64,000 bases of DNA from Diplonema papillatum (taxonomy: Eukaryota > Euglenozoa > Diplonemea > Diplonemida > Diplonemidae), in the NCBI GenBank assembly GCA_030068145.1, contig JAPJBO010000639.1, positions 62,001 to 126,000 of the forward strand, given 5' to 3'. A program made the translations under genes and the position numbers. Shown here piece after piece: positions 1-10,400 of the stretch. The notes under the pieces are model-generated. The model was not told the DNA's origin, ran no database searches, and saw only the letters and a program-made list of their open reading frames with translations. Within the stretch, counting starts at the first letter, position 1. The number at the start of each line of letters is the position of its first letter.

Positions 1-129
1 TCGGAGCGGGCACACCTCGGCAACTTTGTCCAAAAGTAACCGCGGCTTGTTTCACATGGGTCTCCATGGCGCCTTCGCGCGCACCGTGCAAATACCACCC
101 TCCCCCACCTATCTTTCCTGGAAACGCTG

Positions 130-300
130 TGTTTTGCGTTTTTCCGACGACTATTTTATGTTTTCCCCGGTCAGCCTCGGTTTGCAGATTTAGACCGTCG
201 GTCTGAATCTGCAACGTAAACCAATCCTCTGGTCGTGTGTGCCGACAACGACGTGCAGTCTGGTGTCTTTCGACCTTTTTTCAGTATCTTTTCCTTTGGG
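130..300 (+). repeat. Degenerate B-family fragments
   Basis: Two pieces resemble the B repeat: a TTTTTCCGACGA stretch near 143-155 and GCAGTCTGGTGTCTTTCGAC near 254-273. The second is shared with 37003-37025. The rest of 1-570 shows no gene, apart from an A-family remnant at about 418-445. Confidence 0.45.
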
Positions 301-580
301 TGGGTTTTCAAGATGTTTCGCCTTTGCGCTGTCTTTTTTGCATTTCGTTTTCATTTGGTCGGAAGGTACTCCTGAGCGAACTGGCTCGACGAAGCTTCGA
401 AGGTCCAAGGATTCTTTTTTAGAGTTAAAGTTTTTCGAGACTGGAGGTCCTATGAACATGCAATGTGAATAGCCTCTATTCGAGCCAACCCGGCATTTCT
501 TGCAACAATTATGAAACCGTATTGTTTTTGAACTGGATAATAGTTCAGAGTAAGCTTTTTTCCCTTCTGGGAAAATGCAC

Positions 581-652
581 GGGGGTGGCAGAGTGAGCGG
601 GCGCCGGCCTTCAGGCCGGTCGGCCCGGGTTCGAACCCCGCCCCTTACACTT
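581..652 (+). tRNA. tRNA-like segment with pol III A and B boxes (possibly a pseudo-tRNA or SINE head)
   Basis: A box-A-like TGGCAGAGTGAGCGG (586-600) lies about 30 nt before a perfect B box, GGTTCGAACCC (629-638). Between them CCGG-CCTTCAGG-CCGG folds as an anticodon-like arm. An acceptor stem GGGGGTG with CGCCCCT can be drawn using two wobble pairs, but the T stem then has fewer than five pairs and the anticodon (TCA or TTC) is ambiguous. No poly(T) terminator follows at once. I read it as tRNA-derived rather than a certain functional tRNA. Confidence 0.35.
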
Positions 653-804
653 TTCCGGTCGAAGATGGTTTTCGAGGTTTGTTGGGTTTCGGGGTCTTAT
701 GTGCCCGAAATTTGCGTTTTTGGCGGAGTTTCTCAGTATCTCGCGGTATTTGGTCACCCTGGGAAACGGAGTCGGGCGGCCGAGCTTGCCATCACAGGCC
801 AAAC

Positions 805-1390
805 TGCTACGAGAACCGAACTTTGCTTAGCTTCACGCGAACTTTGCTTCGTCCGAACTCAGCTGCGCCCGTACCAGAATTTAGCATCGCCCGAACTTTG
901 CAGCGCCCGAACTTTGCTTCGCCAGAACTTAGCTTCGCCCGAGCGTTGCTTCGCCCGAACTCAGCTGCGCCCGAACTTTGCTTCACCAGAACTTAGCTGC
1001 GCCCGAACTTAGCATCACTCGAACTTATTATCGTCTGAACTTAGCTGCGCCCGAACTCTGCTTCGCCGGGGGGCGGCGGGGGGGTCCGGGGGGGCGCAAA
1101 CCCGGGTACCAGCGCCAAACTTTTCCCGTACTCGGTGGGTCCGGGGGGGTGTCCCCCCCCGGGCACGAGCACCGACCTTGGCTTCACCGGACTTTACCAC
1201 CCTGGCCGAACTTCGCTCGTGCCGGAACTTTTTTTTAGTACCAGCGCAGCCTGAGCGCTTAGCACCAGAACTTAGCAACGCCCGAACTTAGCAACGCCCG
1301 AACTTAGCATCTCTCGAACTTAGCTTCACCAGCATTGCCCGAACTTAGCTTAGCCCGAACTTTACTGTTCCCCGAACTTTAACTGCTGCC
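805..1390 (+). repeat. Degenerate 17-18 bp tandem repeats (CGCCCGAACTTAGCTT-like)
   Basis: Short units of the form CGCCCGAACTTTGCTTC or CGCCCGAACTTAGCTGC recur from about 805 to 1070 and again from about 1190 to 1390. A G/C homopolymer-rich stretch (1068-1160) interrupts them. The open frames here are repeat read-through and are not called as genes. Confidence 0.75.
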
Positions 1391-1431
1391 TCCAGTCTCG
1401 CCACGCGCCGGCCTTAGCCGAGCGCACGTAC

Positions 1432-1545
1432 TTTTTGTTTGTGCGCACGAGCGGTACTCACCTGCTTGGTAAGTTTCATGTAGTACGCTGTCAACTACTG
1501 ATTATTGGTGCCAACGAATTCATTGCCAACAAAACAATAACAATA
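1432..1545 (+). mobile_element. E-family short retroposon
   Basis: Contains TTTGTGCGCACGAGCGG, then the CACCTGCTTGGTAAGTTTC block, then a CAACAAAACAATAACAATA tail. It aligns by eye with copies at 23746, 39747 and 5934. Confidence 0.6.
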
Positions 1546-1729
1546 TGAAAAAAGGAGAAAGAGGTGGAGGCGGTACGTCACGAGTAGGGCGCTGGTGTGG
1601 TACTCATTTGCATGTGAATGGCTCCCTCCACCAGCGCAGCAACAAGAGCCCGAGAGCGGGGGGAGCCGGAGAGAAAAGAAAGGACGGAAAAACAGGAGTT
1701 TTTTCGTTTGGCCGCGAGAACCGCCCCAA

Positions 1730-2240
1730 GCAACAAATCCTAAACGCGGATTCTCAGGTGGCAAATTGGTCATGGCCAGAGGGTCCTCTTCGGAGGTGGT
1801 TTCGGTCATACCGCACATTGCCCGTGGTTAAAGAGAGAGAGTTAGACTAGAGCATCTATATTTGGTATCGGAAAGTAGGTGCAATTTAGGGAGGGCGTTA
1901 GGCAAACCTTGTGCGCTAGCTTCGCTTTAGCCGTGAGCCTAACGATCGAGGCGTATTCGAGAATCTTCGTAAAATTCATTTCATCATCCCCTGTGACAAT
2001 TATCGCCTTCATCGTTTCTGCCAGCCCCGACCTTTTAAAGTGCAAGTTCGCTTAGGGATCCGGGGTTTTGTAGTCTCCGGGCTTTTATGAGAGGAGACAG
2101 AACGACCACGACAAACCAAGTCAACTTGGACGTGGTTTCAGGTGGAGAATCGACAAATAAGCATTGAGCACAAGGTCCACGAGCCTCTCCACGAGTCTCC
2201 GGCGGTTCAGTTTTCTCGCGCATTGCAGTAGTCGAGTCGC
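1730..2240 (+). repeat. Degenerate K-family fragments and an A-family remnant
   Basis: Near 1745-1835 and 2128-2235 there are diverged pieces of the K element (GGACGTGGTTTCAGGTGG, then CGGTTCAGTTTTCTCGC and GCATTG). An A-family piece lies at 2037-2085 (GTGCAAGTTCGCTTAGGGAT, TCCGGGG and TAGTCTCCGGGC). No gene is seen. Confidence 0.45.
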
Positions 2241-2369
2241 AGCTCTTGACGAGACAGATGGGCAAAAGAAGGTGCTTTCATTCTTCGCTTGTACTCATGA
2301 GAGGGGGGGGGACCTGTCCTGCTTACTCAAGAGGTATAGCCACAACTAGTGCCCTGCGGTATTAACAAA

Positions 2370-2537
2370 CTTTGTTTGTGCGTGCCGGTTGATCGGTTTC
2401 GCATCTGTAGTTACCTTGTGTCATTTTCAGATGAGGAATTCTGATCAACCCCCATAACTCGCTGCCTGCGTCTTTTTAGCTCGCTGCACGATACATTGAA
2501 GGGCAACCCGCAGCTGATTGCTAGCACTAAAAACTAA
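2370..2537 (+). mobile_element. F-family short retroposon (5' truncated)
   Basis: TGTTTGTGCGTGCCGGTTGATC is followed about 55 nt later by GATCAACC, then GCTGCCTGCGTCTTTTTAGC, ACATTGAAGGGCAACCCGCA and a CACTAAAAAC tail. It is the most diverged of four plus-strand copies (also 35603, 40450, 56504). The shared 5' head AGGCGCTTCG is missing. Confidence 0.7.
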
Positions 2538-2936
2538 GTGCGTTGTTTTAGGCACGGAGCACCGCATGCTTGACGCTGGCAAATCTTCGTCGAGAGAGAG
2601 AGAGTGTGTGTTTGTGTGTGAAAAAAAAAGGGGGGAGTGCAAGACTCCGCAATGAAGGAAATAATGGTAGGGGGGGGGGGTCGTTGTATGGGGTATGGGG
2701 GAGCGGTGTTTGCTTGGTTGACAAGAACAATTTCGCATGGAAAAGAAGAAGGGATGTCTCCCAGAAAGAAACAAAAGAAACCCAAGAGAACACGGGAGGG
2801 GTGGAGATGGATCGTATGTTTAATTTAGAGAGCGCTGCGGTGCTTGCCCATTGGGGGGCATGTTTTAGACTGTTTTGTTGTTTAAACCCCGCAGGTTTGA
2901 CGATGTTTTTTGTGTTTCATGAGGGCGGGCATCCCA

Positions 2937-3213
2937 AAAATACTCGACGTAGCTGCTCTGACTCCGAATGGAAGGGAGGAAATATGGAGGTAGAGGGGCA
3001 AATGCAATACAAACACAACACGGTTTCGTCTTCGCTTACAGTGTTGTTTTCTCACTCAGGACTTTTGACCCTGTTGCGTTCGTGTGTCTTGTCGTGTAGG
3101 GGAAGACCCGCATGACGCGTGGTTCGGTAGTCACAGCACTCGGGATCCCTTCGGTTCTTTGTCTGGCAGCTTTTTTGTCGAGCATTTCCTTCCAAGTTGG
3201 CGCTTATGTAAAA
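2937..3213 (+). mobile_element. C-family short retroposon
   Basis: Runs from AATACTCGACGTAGCTGC to CGCTTATGTAAAA, the ends shared by the copies at 3742, 15092, 28653, 39432, 42485 and 43571. The internal donor-like GAGGTAAGG of other copies is changed to GAGGTAGAG here. Confidence 0.75.
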
Positions 3214-3433
3214 CAGAAGAAGGGAGGAAGGGGGTAAGAGACCTCTTCCTGGTTTCCAGTATTTTCAGTGAAAATGCGGTGCCAAGAGAGCTTGAGTCTG
3301 CGTGCAAGGACGTGTCAGAATGGAACCCGTTTGCTTCCTTCCCTGGTGCAGGCCTTTTTGGCTTGTGTATGAGAGTGGGCATATGTGTGGGTGTGTGTCT
3401 ATGACGGGACTCCTTTGCTGAAAAGAAATATAT

Positions 3434-3600
3434 TGCAGAGTGTAAGTTCACTTAGAGATCCGGGGTTTCAAAGTCTCCGGGTGACCATTGTTCGGAAAGG
3501 TTCCTTTAAGGTATCGTATACTAGTGTGCGCATCGTATTTGCGGCAGTGGCGGTACGCGTGCATATGTGGGGTGTGTCTTTGTTGCCTATTGCTGACTTC
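3434..3600 (+). repeat. A-family variant with long 3' extension
   Basis: GTGTAAGTTCACTTAGAGAT, a CCGGGG and CTCCGGGTGACCATTGT mark the A core. Downstream, GTATCGTATACTAGTGTGCG is shared with the copy at 31478-31640, so the two belong to one subfamily. Confidence 0.6.
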
Positions 3601-3741
3601 GACTTACTTTAGAGAGCGCTTGTTTCCTTCATTTATGCAGTGCCCGAGCACTAGCAGTTTTTTAGACTGTTTTGCAGCGTTGCCGCCGTTTTTTTTTTTT
3701 TTTTTTTTTTTTTCTTTTAGAGAGGAGAAATATTCGCGAAA

Positions 3742-4059
3742 AAACACTCGACGTAGCTGCTTCGACTCCGAATGGAAGGGAGGAAATATGGAGGTAAGGG
3801 GCAAATACAAGACAAGCACAATCTGATTTGTTCTTCGCTTACACCACCGTGTGTTGTTTTCTCACTCAGGACTTTGACCTGTTGTGTTTGTGTGATTTGT
3901 CGCGTAGGGGTAGACCCGCATGACCTCACGTCCGTTCAACACGTGTTTCGTGGTTCGGTAGTTACAGCACTTGGGATCCCTTCTGTTCTTTGTCGGGCAG
4001 CATCGTCGAGCATTTCCTTTCAAGCTGGCGCTTATGTAAAAGAAAAAAAAAAAAAAAAA
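3742..4059 (+). mobile_element. C-family short retroposon with poly(A) tail
   Basis: Full-length C copy ending GGCGCTTATGTAAAAG followed by an A run to 4059. It contains GGAGGTAAGGGGC and, about 90 nt later, TTTTCTCACTCAGGAC, which together look like an intron donor and acceptor conserved across the family. Confidence 0.8.
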
Positions 4060-4382
4060 GGTATGAAAAGAACCCCAAGGGGGTTTGCATCCGCACTGAA
4101 CTTCTCTGGTTGGCAGGTTTCGGCTTTGGCCAGGAGGGGAGGCCTTCCGATTTTTATAGTACTGTTGTGCTGGAGTTGGCAGAACTAACGGCTGCGCATG
4201 GAAAAGGGTTGGGCGAAATAACAGGGAAAGCCCTCCACAAGAATGTTTTACCTTCTTACTTGCTCATCACCGTCAGACGTTGCTGACTTCGTTTCTGGCA
4301 TTGTTCGTGGTTTGGAGGGTCGATGGTTTCAAAAATTTCTAATGGTGCAGACCGACCCCCGTACCGCATACTCCGGCCGTTT

Positions 4383-4850
4383 TTTAGAGTGAAAGTTCGT
4401 TTGAAACTCCGGGGTTTTAAAGTCTCCGGGTGACCTTCGTCGTTAAGGGAAGATATTCTTTGTGCTTCTTGTCTTCAGAGGGCTTGATGTGAACCAACTT
4501 TTCCAAAGGGACTTGTCTTTCGAGGCCTTGATGTGAACCAATTTTTCCGAAGGGATTTGTCTTTACAGGGCTTGATGTGAACCAACTTTTCCGAAGGGAC
4601 TTGTCTTCAGAGGGCTTGATGTGAACCAACTTTTCCGAAGGGACTTGTCTTTCGAGGCCTTGATGTGAACCAACTTTTCTGTCGTAAGAGTGGTGGTTAC
4701 ACGAGGTAAGAGGATCGGTGGGTACCTTGGTCGTTGGTCATTGGTGGTTTTCGGCCAGTGTCCACATACCTTACTTACGGTAGGCCCTCCTCAGTATGGT
4801 GCCGCAGTTGGTGACTGTCTGTCTTCTTGGTACCGTCTGACCGTCTCTTT
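4383..4850 (+). mobile_element. Long A-family element split by a minisatellite
   Basis: The A core (4386-4436) runs through GAAGATATTCTTTGTGCT. It resumes at 4681 with TGTCGTAAGAGTGGTGGTTA and continues to about 4850. The uninterrupted equivalent is 24113-24350. The 44-bp array at 4467-4680 lies exactly between the two halves. Confidence 0.75.
4467..4680 (+). repeat. 44-bp minisatellite, about 5 copies
   Basis: The unit contains GGGCTTGATGTGAACCAACT and TTTCCGAAGGGACTTGTC, with alternating TCAGAGGGC and TCGAGGCC variants. Two further diverged units occur at 57300-57380. Confidence 0.9.
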
Positions 4851-4874
4851 TTGTGTTTCCGACGATCCCAATGG

Positions 4875-5024
4875 GCGCCTGCGATCACCATCAAGATGAT
4901 CGCAGGCGCAGCGTAACGTCGCGGCGACGCACCTCTTCAGTACGCCGTCGAAGCATGACGTACACTTAGCATGCACAGACAGAGTGAACGCTTTCTGTGT
5001 ACAACATCGAAAGCGTTCACTCTG
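4875..5024. repeat. Two perfect hairpins after a B-family fragment
   Basis: GCGCCTGCGATCA (4875-4887) pairs with 4897-4909, a 13-bp stem. CAGAGTGAACGCTTTC (4980-4995) pairs with 5009-5024, a perfect 16-bp stem with a 13-nt loop. B-family TTTGTGTTTCCGACGATCCC lies just upstream at 4851. From 5030 to 5370 I see nothing recognisable. Confidence 0.8.
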
Positions 5025-5379
5025 ATACAAGTCACCTTTTCCCTATGTTGGAAATGGATTTCCTTATCAGTAGACTGGAGGTTTTGCCTGGCCGTGACTC
5101 AATAGGTCTTTCTCGATCATCGTGACTTTCAGTGAGCGTATGTTTTTCTTCTTTTTTTTGACTGGCCCTTCCCGTGAAGTGGCAGAAGGGAAACTCTAAA
5201 AAACAAAAAAAACAAAATAGAGCGCGCGTGTCATTCGTTGGGGGGTTTTCGGCCACTGTTCTTATTTTCAAGTGGGTAGGCGGCAGTGCGTCTTCGTGGA
5301 TGACACCAACTCTCATTTTCGTACGTTCGTTTTGGAGGGGGCTTCTTCGCCCCGAGGGCTGGGGGTTTTTCTAGCGTTA

Positions 5380-5440
5380 TTTGTGGATTAGAAGGTCGGT
5401 ATTTTAAAGTCTCCGGTTGACCGTAGAGGCTTGGGTATGG
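5380..5440 (+). repeat. A-prime repeat (CGTTATTTGTGGATTAGAAG)
   Basis: This block reads TTTGTGGATTAGAAGGTCGG, then TTTAAAGTCTCCGGTTGACC and GTAGAGGCTTGGG. It is repeated nearly unchanged at 23490-23555, in part at 15882-15905 and 16184-16212, and remotely at 8640-8690. The stretch 5441-5930 holds nothing else I recognise. Confidence 0.7.
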
Positions 5441-5933
5441 AGGGGGGGTTGAGTTTTCTGTAAAACTTTTTTTTTTTGTGCGGTCGACGCTATACGTCGT
5501 TCTGATGTCTGACGACTTTGTTTCTTTGCTTGCTTTGTTTTTTACTTGTGGAGCGTTGAATTCCTCCTTTCAAACAAAAACTTCTTCCTCTGGGACAATC
5601 CCCACTCACCAATCAGTTTGCTCCCTTTTGCAAATAGGTATAATTCTTTTTTGTTTTTTTTTTGTTTTTTGAAGACTATTTTGCGGCGTGTTTCGAGTTC
5701 TTGCGCTCTTTTCTAACGACAGGATCCTTTTCGACATTCTGAGATGCAAAAAAGGTTGCTTGCAATTCCCGGGGTGTGATAGGGGGGCCGGCTTGTGTTG
5801 ATTCTCAACGACAACAGAAGAAGTCAAGTTCGCTGTGTGTTGATGTGGGGGTACAGCTGTGTGCACCCAGTCCAGGGATGTAAACGCTATTCGGTTAGCG
5901 CCGAGATCCTTTTTTGAGTGCATGAACCACATG

Positions 5934-6012
5934 GATCAGGCGCTTTTCACTTGTTTGTGCGCACGAGCGGAACTCTGCGGTACGCTGCCAGCTACTAGTT
6001 TTTTTTTCAGTT
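5934..6012 (+). mobile_element. E-family fragment
   Basis: CAGGCGCTTTTCACTTGTTT and GTGCGCACGAGCGGAACTC match the 5' part of E; the 3' part is cut after GCTACTAG. It shows that E starts with the same AGGCGCTT head as F. Confidence 0.6.
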
Positions 6013-6036
6013 CCGAACACAGCAGTAGTAGTAGTA

Positions 6037-6064
6037 TGTGTCGTCTGCCGAAGCAGACGACACA
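6037..6064. repeat. Perfect 12-bp hairpin with CGAA tetraloop
   Basis: TGTGTCGTCTGC and GCAGACGACACA flank CGAA, preceded by (AGT)n. A one-armed version recurs at 6171-6190, again after an (AGT)n tract. Related (AGT)n-GTCGTC junctions lie near 32800 and 38345. Confidence 0.85.
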
Positions 6065-6089
6065 AAGCAGATGCACAGCAGGCTATTTT

Positions 6090-6160
6090 CATTGTGGAGG
6101 GGGGAGACGCTACCTGTCACACTCTAAGGTGGTCACCACGGTGGGCGGTCAGAAAGTAGT
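6090..6160 (-). repeat. Dispersed repeat paired with 39240-39300
   Basis: CTACCTGTCACACTCTAAGG and GGGCGGTCAGAAA recur in opposite orientation at 39240-39300. The stretch 6190-6540 has no recognisable gene. Confidence 0.6.
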
Positions 6161-6542
6161 AGTAGTAGTATGTGTCGTCTGCCGAAGCAGCCGGTGACAG
6201 CAGGCGCAGCGGGCAGGTCTTGCTCTACTTTTCTCTTCTTCATGGAGACCCGCCCCCGGCAATCCCGACTGTCCAATCACTGTCAAGAAAGGTTTGTGCC
6301 CTATAGTGATGAGGTGGTTGACCAGGCCCCCACGAAGCCTTATACACAACACGGCTACAACACGAGGATGCAGTGCACTCAGCCATCACAGGGCCTCAGA
6401 TCTCGCTACTTGACCTGACACAGCAGGTCGCAGCAGTAACCTTCGCAATGAAGGCACGCGCGGCTGAGTGTATGTAGGCGATCCATACAGCAGCTGCATC
6501 AGACGCAGCTTGATCCGAGAGCTCGCTAGAGCACGATTATAC

Positions 6543-6723
6543 AAATAATAAAAATCCTCACTCCTATGCTTGTGTCTGTCACTCTCGTTCACCGCTCCTG
6601 CTCTGCTTGCCGTAGCAAGCTACTTTGTTTCTCTGGACGGATTGGGAGCGGCAAACCTGTCGTTCGGATTAGTATTAGTCTTCAAAGAAACAAGTTTCTT
6701 TTCCTACAAAAAAAAAAAAAAAA
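6543..6723 (+). mobile_element. R-family short retroposon with poly(A) tail
   Basis: Starts ATAATAAAAATCCTCACTCC, continues with GGACGGATTGGGAGCGGC and ends CTTTTCCTACAAAAAAAA. Other copies are 50935-51060 (5' truncated) and 61768-62062 (with an insertion). TATACAA just before it matches the D-element tail. Confidence 0.75.
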
Positions 6724-6929
6724 GGGCGCTCCCCGTTCCCCGCGCCAGGAGCAAGGCGCGGGGGGGGAATCTATGCGTTTTCTTTCATCAACGGGCTTTT
6801 GGACGCGCAGGACTTGCCGAAAGGATATGCGTGAATCAATTCGGCAGACCGGGCACGGCAGGGGTTTGGAGTGGGTGGCACACGTAGTGGCCCGAATGGG
6901 CGTTTTTTTTTTTTTTTTTGTTCGTCTTC

Positions 6930-7190
6930 TTTCCAGCAGGGCATTAGCTTGGTCTCCGGCACATTTTCCAAATTTGAACCGCTGACGGCTTTTTAGAGTG
7001 AAAGTTCGCTTGAAACTCCGGGGTTTAAAGTCTCCGGGTGACCTTCGTCGTTAAGGGAAGATATTCTTTGTGCTCTGAGTGTCGTAAGAGTGGTTTTTGC
7101 GTCCCTCACTCAGGAATGGACTCAACACAGCGCGACGCGGCACATCTTCACGACACAATGCTGGGCCCTGAGCGCCTCGGATTGCACATA
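6930..7190 (+). repeat. W repeat carrying a complete A element
   Basis: The uninterrupted form lies at 15900-16055: GGCATTCGCTTGGTCTCCGG, CGCTAACGGC, TTTTTGCGTCC, CTCACTCAGGAATTGG. Here an A element (6991-7097) separates CGGCTTTTT from TTTTTGCGTCC, which gives a filled/empty-site pair. Confidence 0.75.
6991..7097 (+). mobile_element. A-family element with defined ends
   Basis: Begins AGAGTGAAAGTTCGCTTGAA, contains two CTCCGGG blocks and ends GTCGTAAGAGTGG. It is flanked by TTTTT on both sides and is absent from the equivalent W copy at about 15955. This gives a unit of roughly 103 bp. Confidence 0.75.
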
Positions 7191-7269
7191 CTTACTTGCT
7201 GCCTTGCCCTCCCTTCGGGGATAGTCGCGCCCCTCGTTGTCCTGTACAATTCCTCCGAAGGTCATCCCT

Positions 7270-7300
7270 TTTTAGAGTTAAAGTTCGCTTGAAATTCCGG
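7270..7300 (+). repeat. A-family fragment
   Basis: TTTAGAGTTAAAGTTCGCTT then ATTCCGGGG, broken off at the start of a reversed F element. Confidence 0.6.
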
Positions 7301-7690
7301 GGTTTTTAGTACTAACAATCTTGCGGGTTGCCCTTCAAACGTCAGTATTGGTGATCCAAAAAAGTGGGACAACCCTCAAACGTCAGTATTGGTGATCCAA
7401 AAAAGTGGGACAACCCTCAAACGTCAGTTTTAGTGATCCAAAAAAGTGGGACAACCCTCAAACGTCAGTATTGGTGATCCAAAAAAGTGGGACAACCCTC
7501 AAACGTCAGTTTTAGTGATCCAAAAAAGTGGGACAACCCTCAAACGTCAGTTTTAGTGATCCAAAAAAGTGGGACAACCCTCAAACGTCAGTATTGGTGA
7601 TCCAAAAAAGTGGGACAACCCTCAATGTATTGTGCAGGCTGTAAGACGTAGTAAGCGTGTTTTGGTGGTTGATCAGAATTCCTTCCCAGT
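7300..7690 (-). mobile_element. F-family retroposon, reverse orientation, split by a minisatellite
   Basis: On the minus strand the F 3' end (GGGCAACCCGCAAGATTGTT, then AGTACTAAAAA) occupies 7300-7333. The preceding F sequence resumes at 7626-7690 (GATCAACCACCAAAACACGC, then a degraded GTCTTACAGCCTGCACAATA). A 41-bp array fills the gap. Confidence 0.75.
7333..7625 (+). repeat. 41-bp minisatellite, about 7 copies
   Basis: The unit contains CAAACGTCAGTATTGGTGAT and CCAAAAAAGTGGGACAACCCT. Copies alternate between CAGTATTGGTG and CAGTTTTAGTG. The unit edge GACAACCCTC resembles the F sequence GGGCAACCC it interrupts. Confidence 0.95.
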
Positions 7691-7867
7691 GTCAAGCCCA
7701 CACCTTGCCCCAATTCCAGCAAGCCACGGCATGCCAAGTAGCTGTTTAGAACGCGAAACCCGAATCCTCGCTTGCCGCAATTACAGCAAGCCACGGCATA
7801 CAAGTAGATACTTGTCTGGACACGAGTTAACATCACTTCTGTCCTCCTTCCAGCTGCAAAACGTGGG

Positions 7868-7990
7868 TGGCCACCTCTGCCGGGGGCCTGGGTGATGGTG
7901 TAGTGCATTTTGTTTCTTCTTTTTCCCCGCCGGCTTTTCCGAATTTGGACTGACAGTCCAGATGTGGATCCAGAAGCTAATCCCCTGCTT
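7868..7990 (+). repeat. X repeat
   Basis: GGCCACCTCTGCCGGGGGCC and TTTGGACTGACAGTCCAGAT are shared with 16048-16190. In the latter the palindrome CCACATTTGGACT-GAC-AGTCCAAATGTGG is intact. Confidence 0.7.
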
Positions 7991-8204
7991 CTTCTTAAAG
8001 ACTTCTTTTCGCCCGGGGGATGGGGGCGGGTGCTTTCTAGAGCCGTTGGATCGGGAACACTTCCGAAAATGTTAAGTCTCGCAACACGGTCAACGACAGC
8101 GGGGCGACAGCGGCAGGGCAAGATTCATTTCGGGCTGAGCAAAAAAAAAACGCGGAAGGGGAAGAAATTGGGTTAACTCCGGCACTTCATCACATGTAGT
8201 GTCG

Positions 8205-8547
<343 letters not shown>

Positions 8548-9008
8548 GACACACACAGGCGTACACGTACACATGCCTTATCTCGCCTTTAAGGCACGGC
8601 TGTGTCACGCAAGCCCTTCAGATTAGTGTGAGTGTGATCAACTGGTATAGAGGTTCGGTTTTTTAAGGTCTCCGGTTGGCGGTGGAGGAGGCTGGGAGTC
8701 GGGTAGTGTGAAGGATGTAGGCATACGTACACACTTTAACTACGGCTAGCCAAGTTTGTAACTGTTGCGACCGACACCAAGAAATGAATTCGCTTTGAAT
8801 TTAGTACCTACAATGCGTTGTTGACACAGAAAAAGATTGCTGTGCTACGGCAACGAGTCCCCTGCGCAAAGCATCAACGAAATCAGCTGCGGTTGTTTCC
8901 GGACTGTTTCTCGATGAACGTGTGTGCAGACGGTTCCCGAAAGTGTTCCAGATGGCAAGTTTTTTGTGTTGGTTGGCGGGGAGTGTTGTTGTGAGGGGTG
9001 GGAAGAGG

Positions 9009-9195
9009 GCAGTTGCAAGAACGTACTTGGGATGGCTATGTGCGCAATAACGCCCCTGTTCTGTCTGCACCATGCTTTCGGTCCTTTAAGCCACGGCCAC
9101 ATTCGGCGGACCATCATTCAGCGCGGAACCTGAGTGGCTGCAGACAGGACAGCGGTGTGAGTCTGATTTGACAGGCGGCTGTTCGTATTTTGGCA
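9009..9195 (+). mobile_element. G-family repeat
   Basis: GCAAGAACGTACTTGGGATG, CTTTAAGCCACGGCCACATT, CAGCGCGGAACCTGAGTG and GACAGGACAGCGGTGTGAGT match copies at 29705 and 55571. Region 9270-9990 shows no gene that I can defend. Confidence 0.7.
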
Positions 9196-9206
9196 TGTTT
9201 CGCTCT

Positions 9207-9275
9207 TTTTAGACTTATAGTTCGCTTGAGAATCCGGGATTTTAGAGTCTCCGGGTGACCTTCGTCGAATGGGTT
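9207..9275 (+). repeat. A-family element
   Basis: TTTAGACTTATAGTTCGCTT, AGTCTCCGGGTGACCTTCGT; the 3' part is lost. Confidence 0.65.
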
Positions 9276-10294
9276 CTTTTAAAGCTAATACGTACTGGGT
9301 GGGTTTGGGGGGGCATGCATGGCTTCTTTCGTGTACACTTTACTTGCTCGCTTTGGCGAGTCAGGTTCGAAACAATTTGTGACCGACACCAAGTTCTCGC
9401 CAGGATAGGTGAGTGTTCTTGGGCTCCCCACGTCTTACAAGTTGAGCAGGAGTTGCCCTGTAAACCGTACCGGTCCATTGTTCGCACCATGGCTCTAAGT
9501 AGAGAAGAGTGTAGAATAGCTCAGAGAGGTTTGCGGGTAGAAACGAACGTTGCGCTTTTAGAAGTGCGTGGCGTCGTCGCTCTCGGTAGTGAAAAAAAAA
9601 AATTCTCTCTGTATTTTCAGGTTCGGCAAACCTCAGGGACTCCCCAAAAAGAATGGACTGGCCTCCTCGGTAAAACATTGATCCACTTACGGTATGTCTG
9701 ACATATTGGACAGTTCTGAAACTTATGTCGGCAGACGGCAACCCTTGAAAACTTGTCGGTTTATCCACAGAAGAATTGTTCTCAAGTGGCAACTCGACCA
9801 GTCCTACTACTCGGGTGGCTCCGTTTCCTTACACCTTGCAACACATGGCCACACCACGCAAAAGAAAAAGACGGGATGTAATAGAATAACAGGGTGCAGC
9901 GTAGCGGTGCATTTTAGAGTGAAAGGTTTCAAGAACATTTTCTTTGTAGTTGGCTTGCTGCCATTTTAACTACCTTTGGTGTGCATTTTGCTTATTTTTC
10001 GAGGTAACCGCAGTAGTAGTACTCCGCCGTTCCAGTCCTAGGCGCAAGTCTGGAAGAACCATGTAACTCTCTACAAACGAGTGCTTACGGCAGCGTTAAT
10101 CGATTTGCGCACACACAGCAGCAGGTTGCAGCGATCGCCGTCTGTTGGGTTGTTCTTGCTTTCTGTCTTTCACAAATTTTGTACGTGAAAATTTCATATT
10201 TCATGTTGGCTAGTCAACGGGCTTTACTTTGGGTGGATGTCCTTTTCTATTTGCGCTTTCTGCTTTTTCATAGTATGTTGAGGCTTTTTTCCAC

Positions 10295-10400
10295 CTACCC
10301 CCAACGACAGCAAGTGTCGTAGCCCGGTATTTCTTTTTTTAGCAGGGGCTTCTGAGCCGCTTCTCTACCGGCGTATGTTGTTTGGTGGGTAGCTATTATT
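10295..10400 (+). repeat. J repeat
   Basis: CCCCCAACGACAGCAAGTGTC, then CTCTACCGGCG. Related copies lie at 11155-11260 and 44315-44425. The surrounding 9970-10760 has no recognised gene. Confidence 0.5.

Noticed and set aside
575..1012. 145-codon frame
   Set aside because: Consists of the tRNA-like segment and 17-bp repeat units.
1455..1485. U1 snRNA-like ACTCACCTG in E elements
   Set aside because: The match is too short and the rest of E does not fold or read like U1.
4467..4680. CRISPR-like array
   Set aside because: Contiguous 44-bp units without spacers.
7333..7625. CRISPR-like array
   Set aside because: The 41-bp units are contiguous, with no unique spacers; it is a minisatellite in a eukaryotic context.
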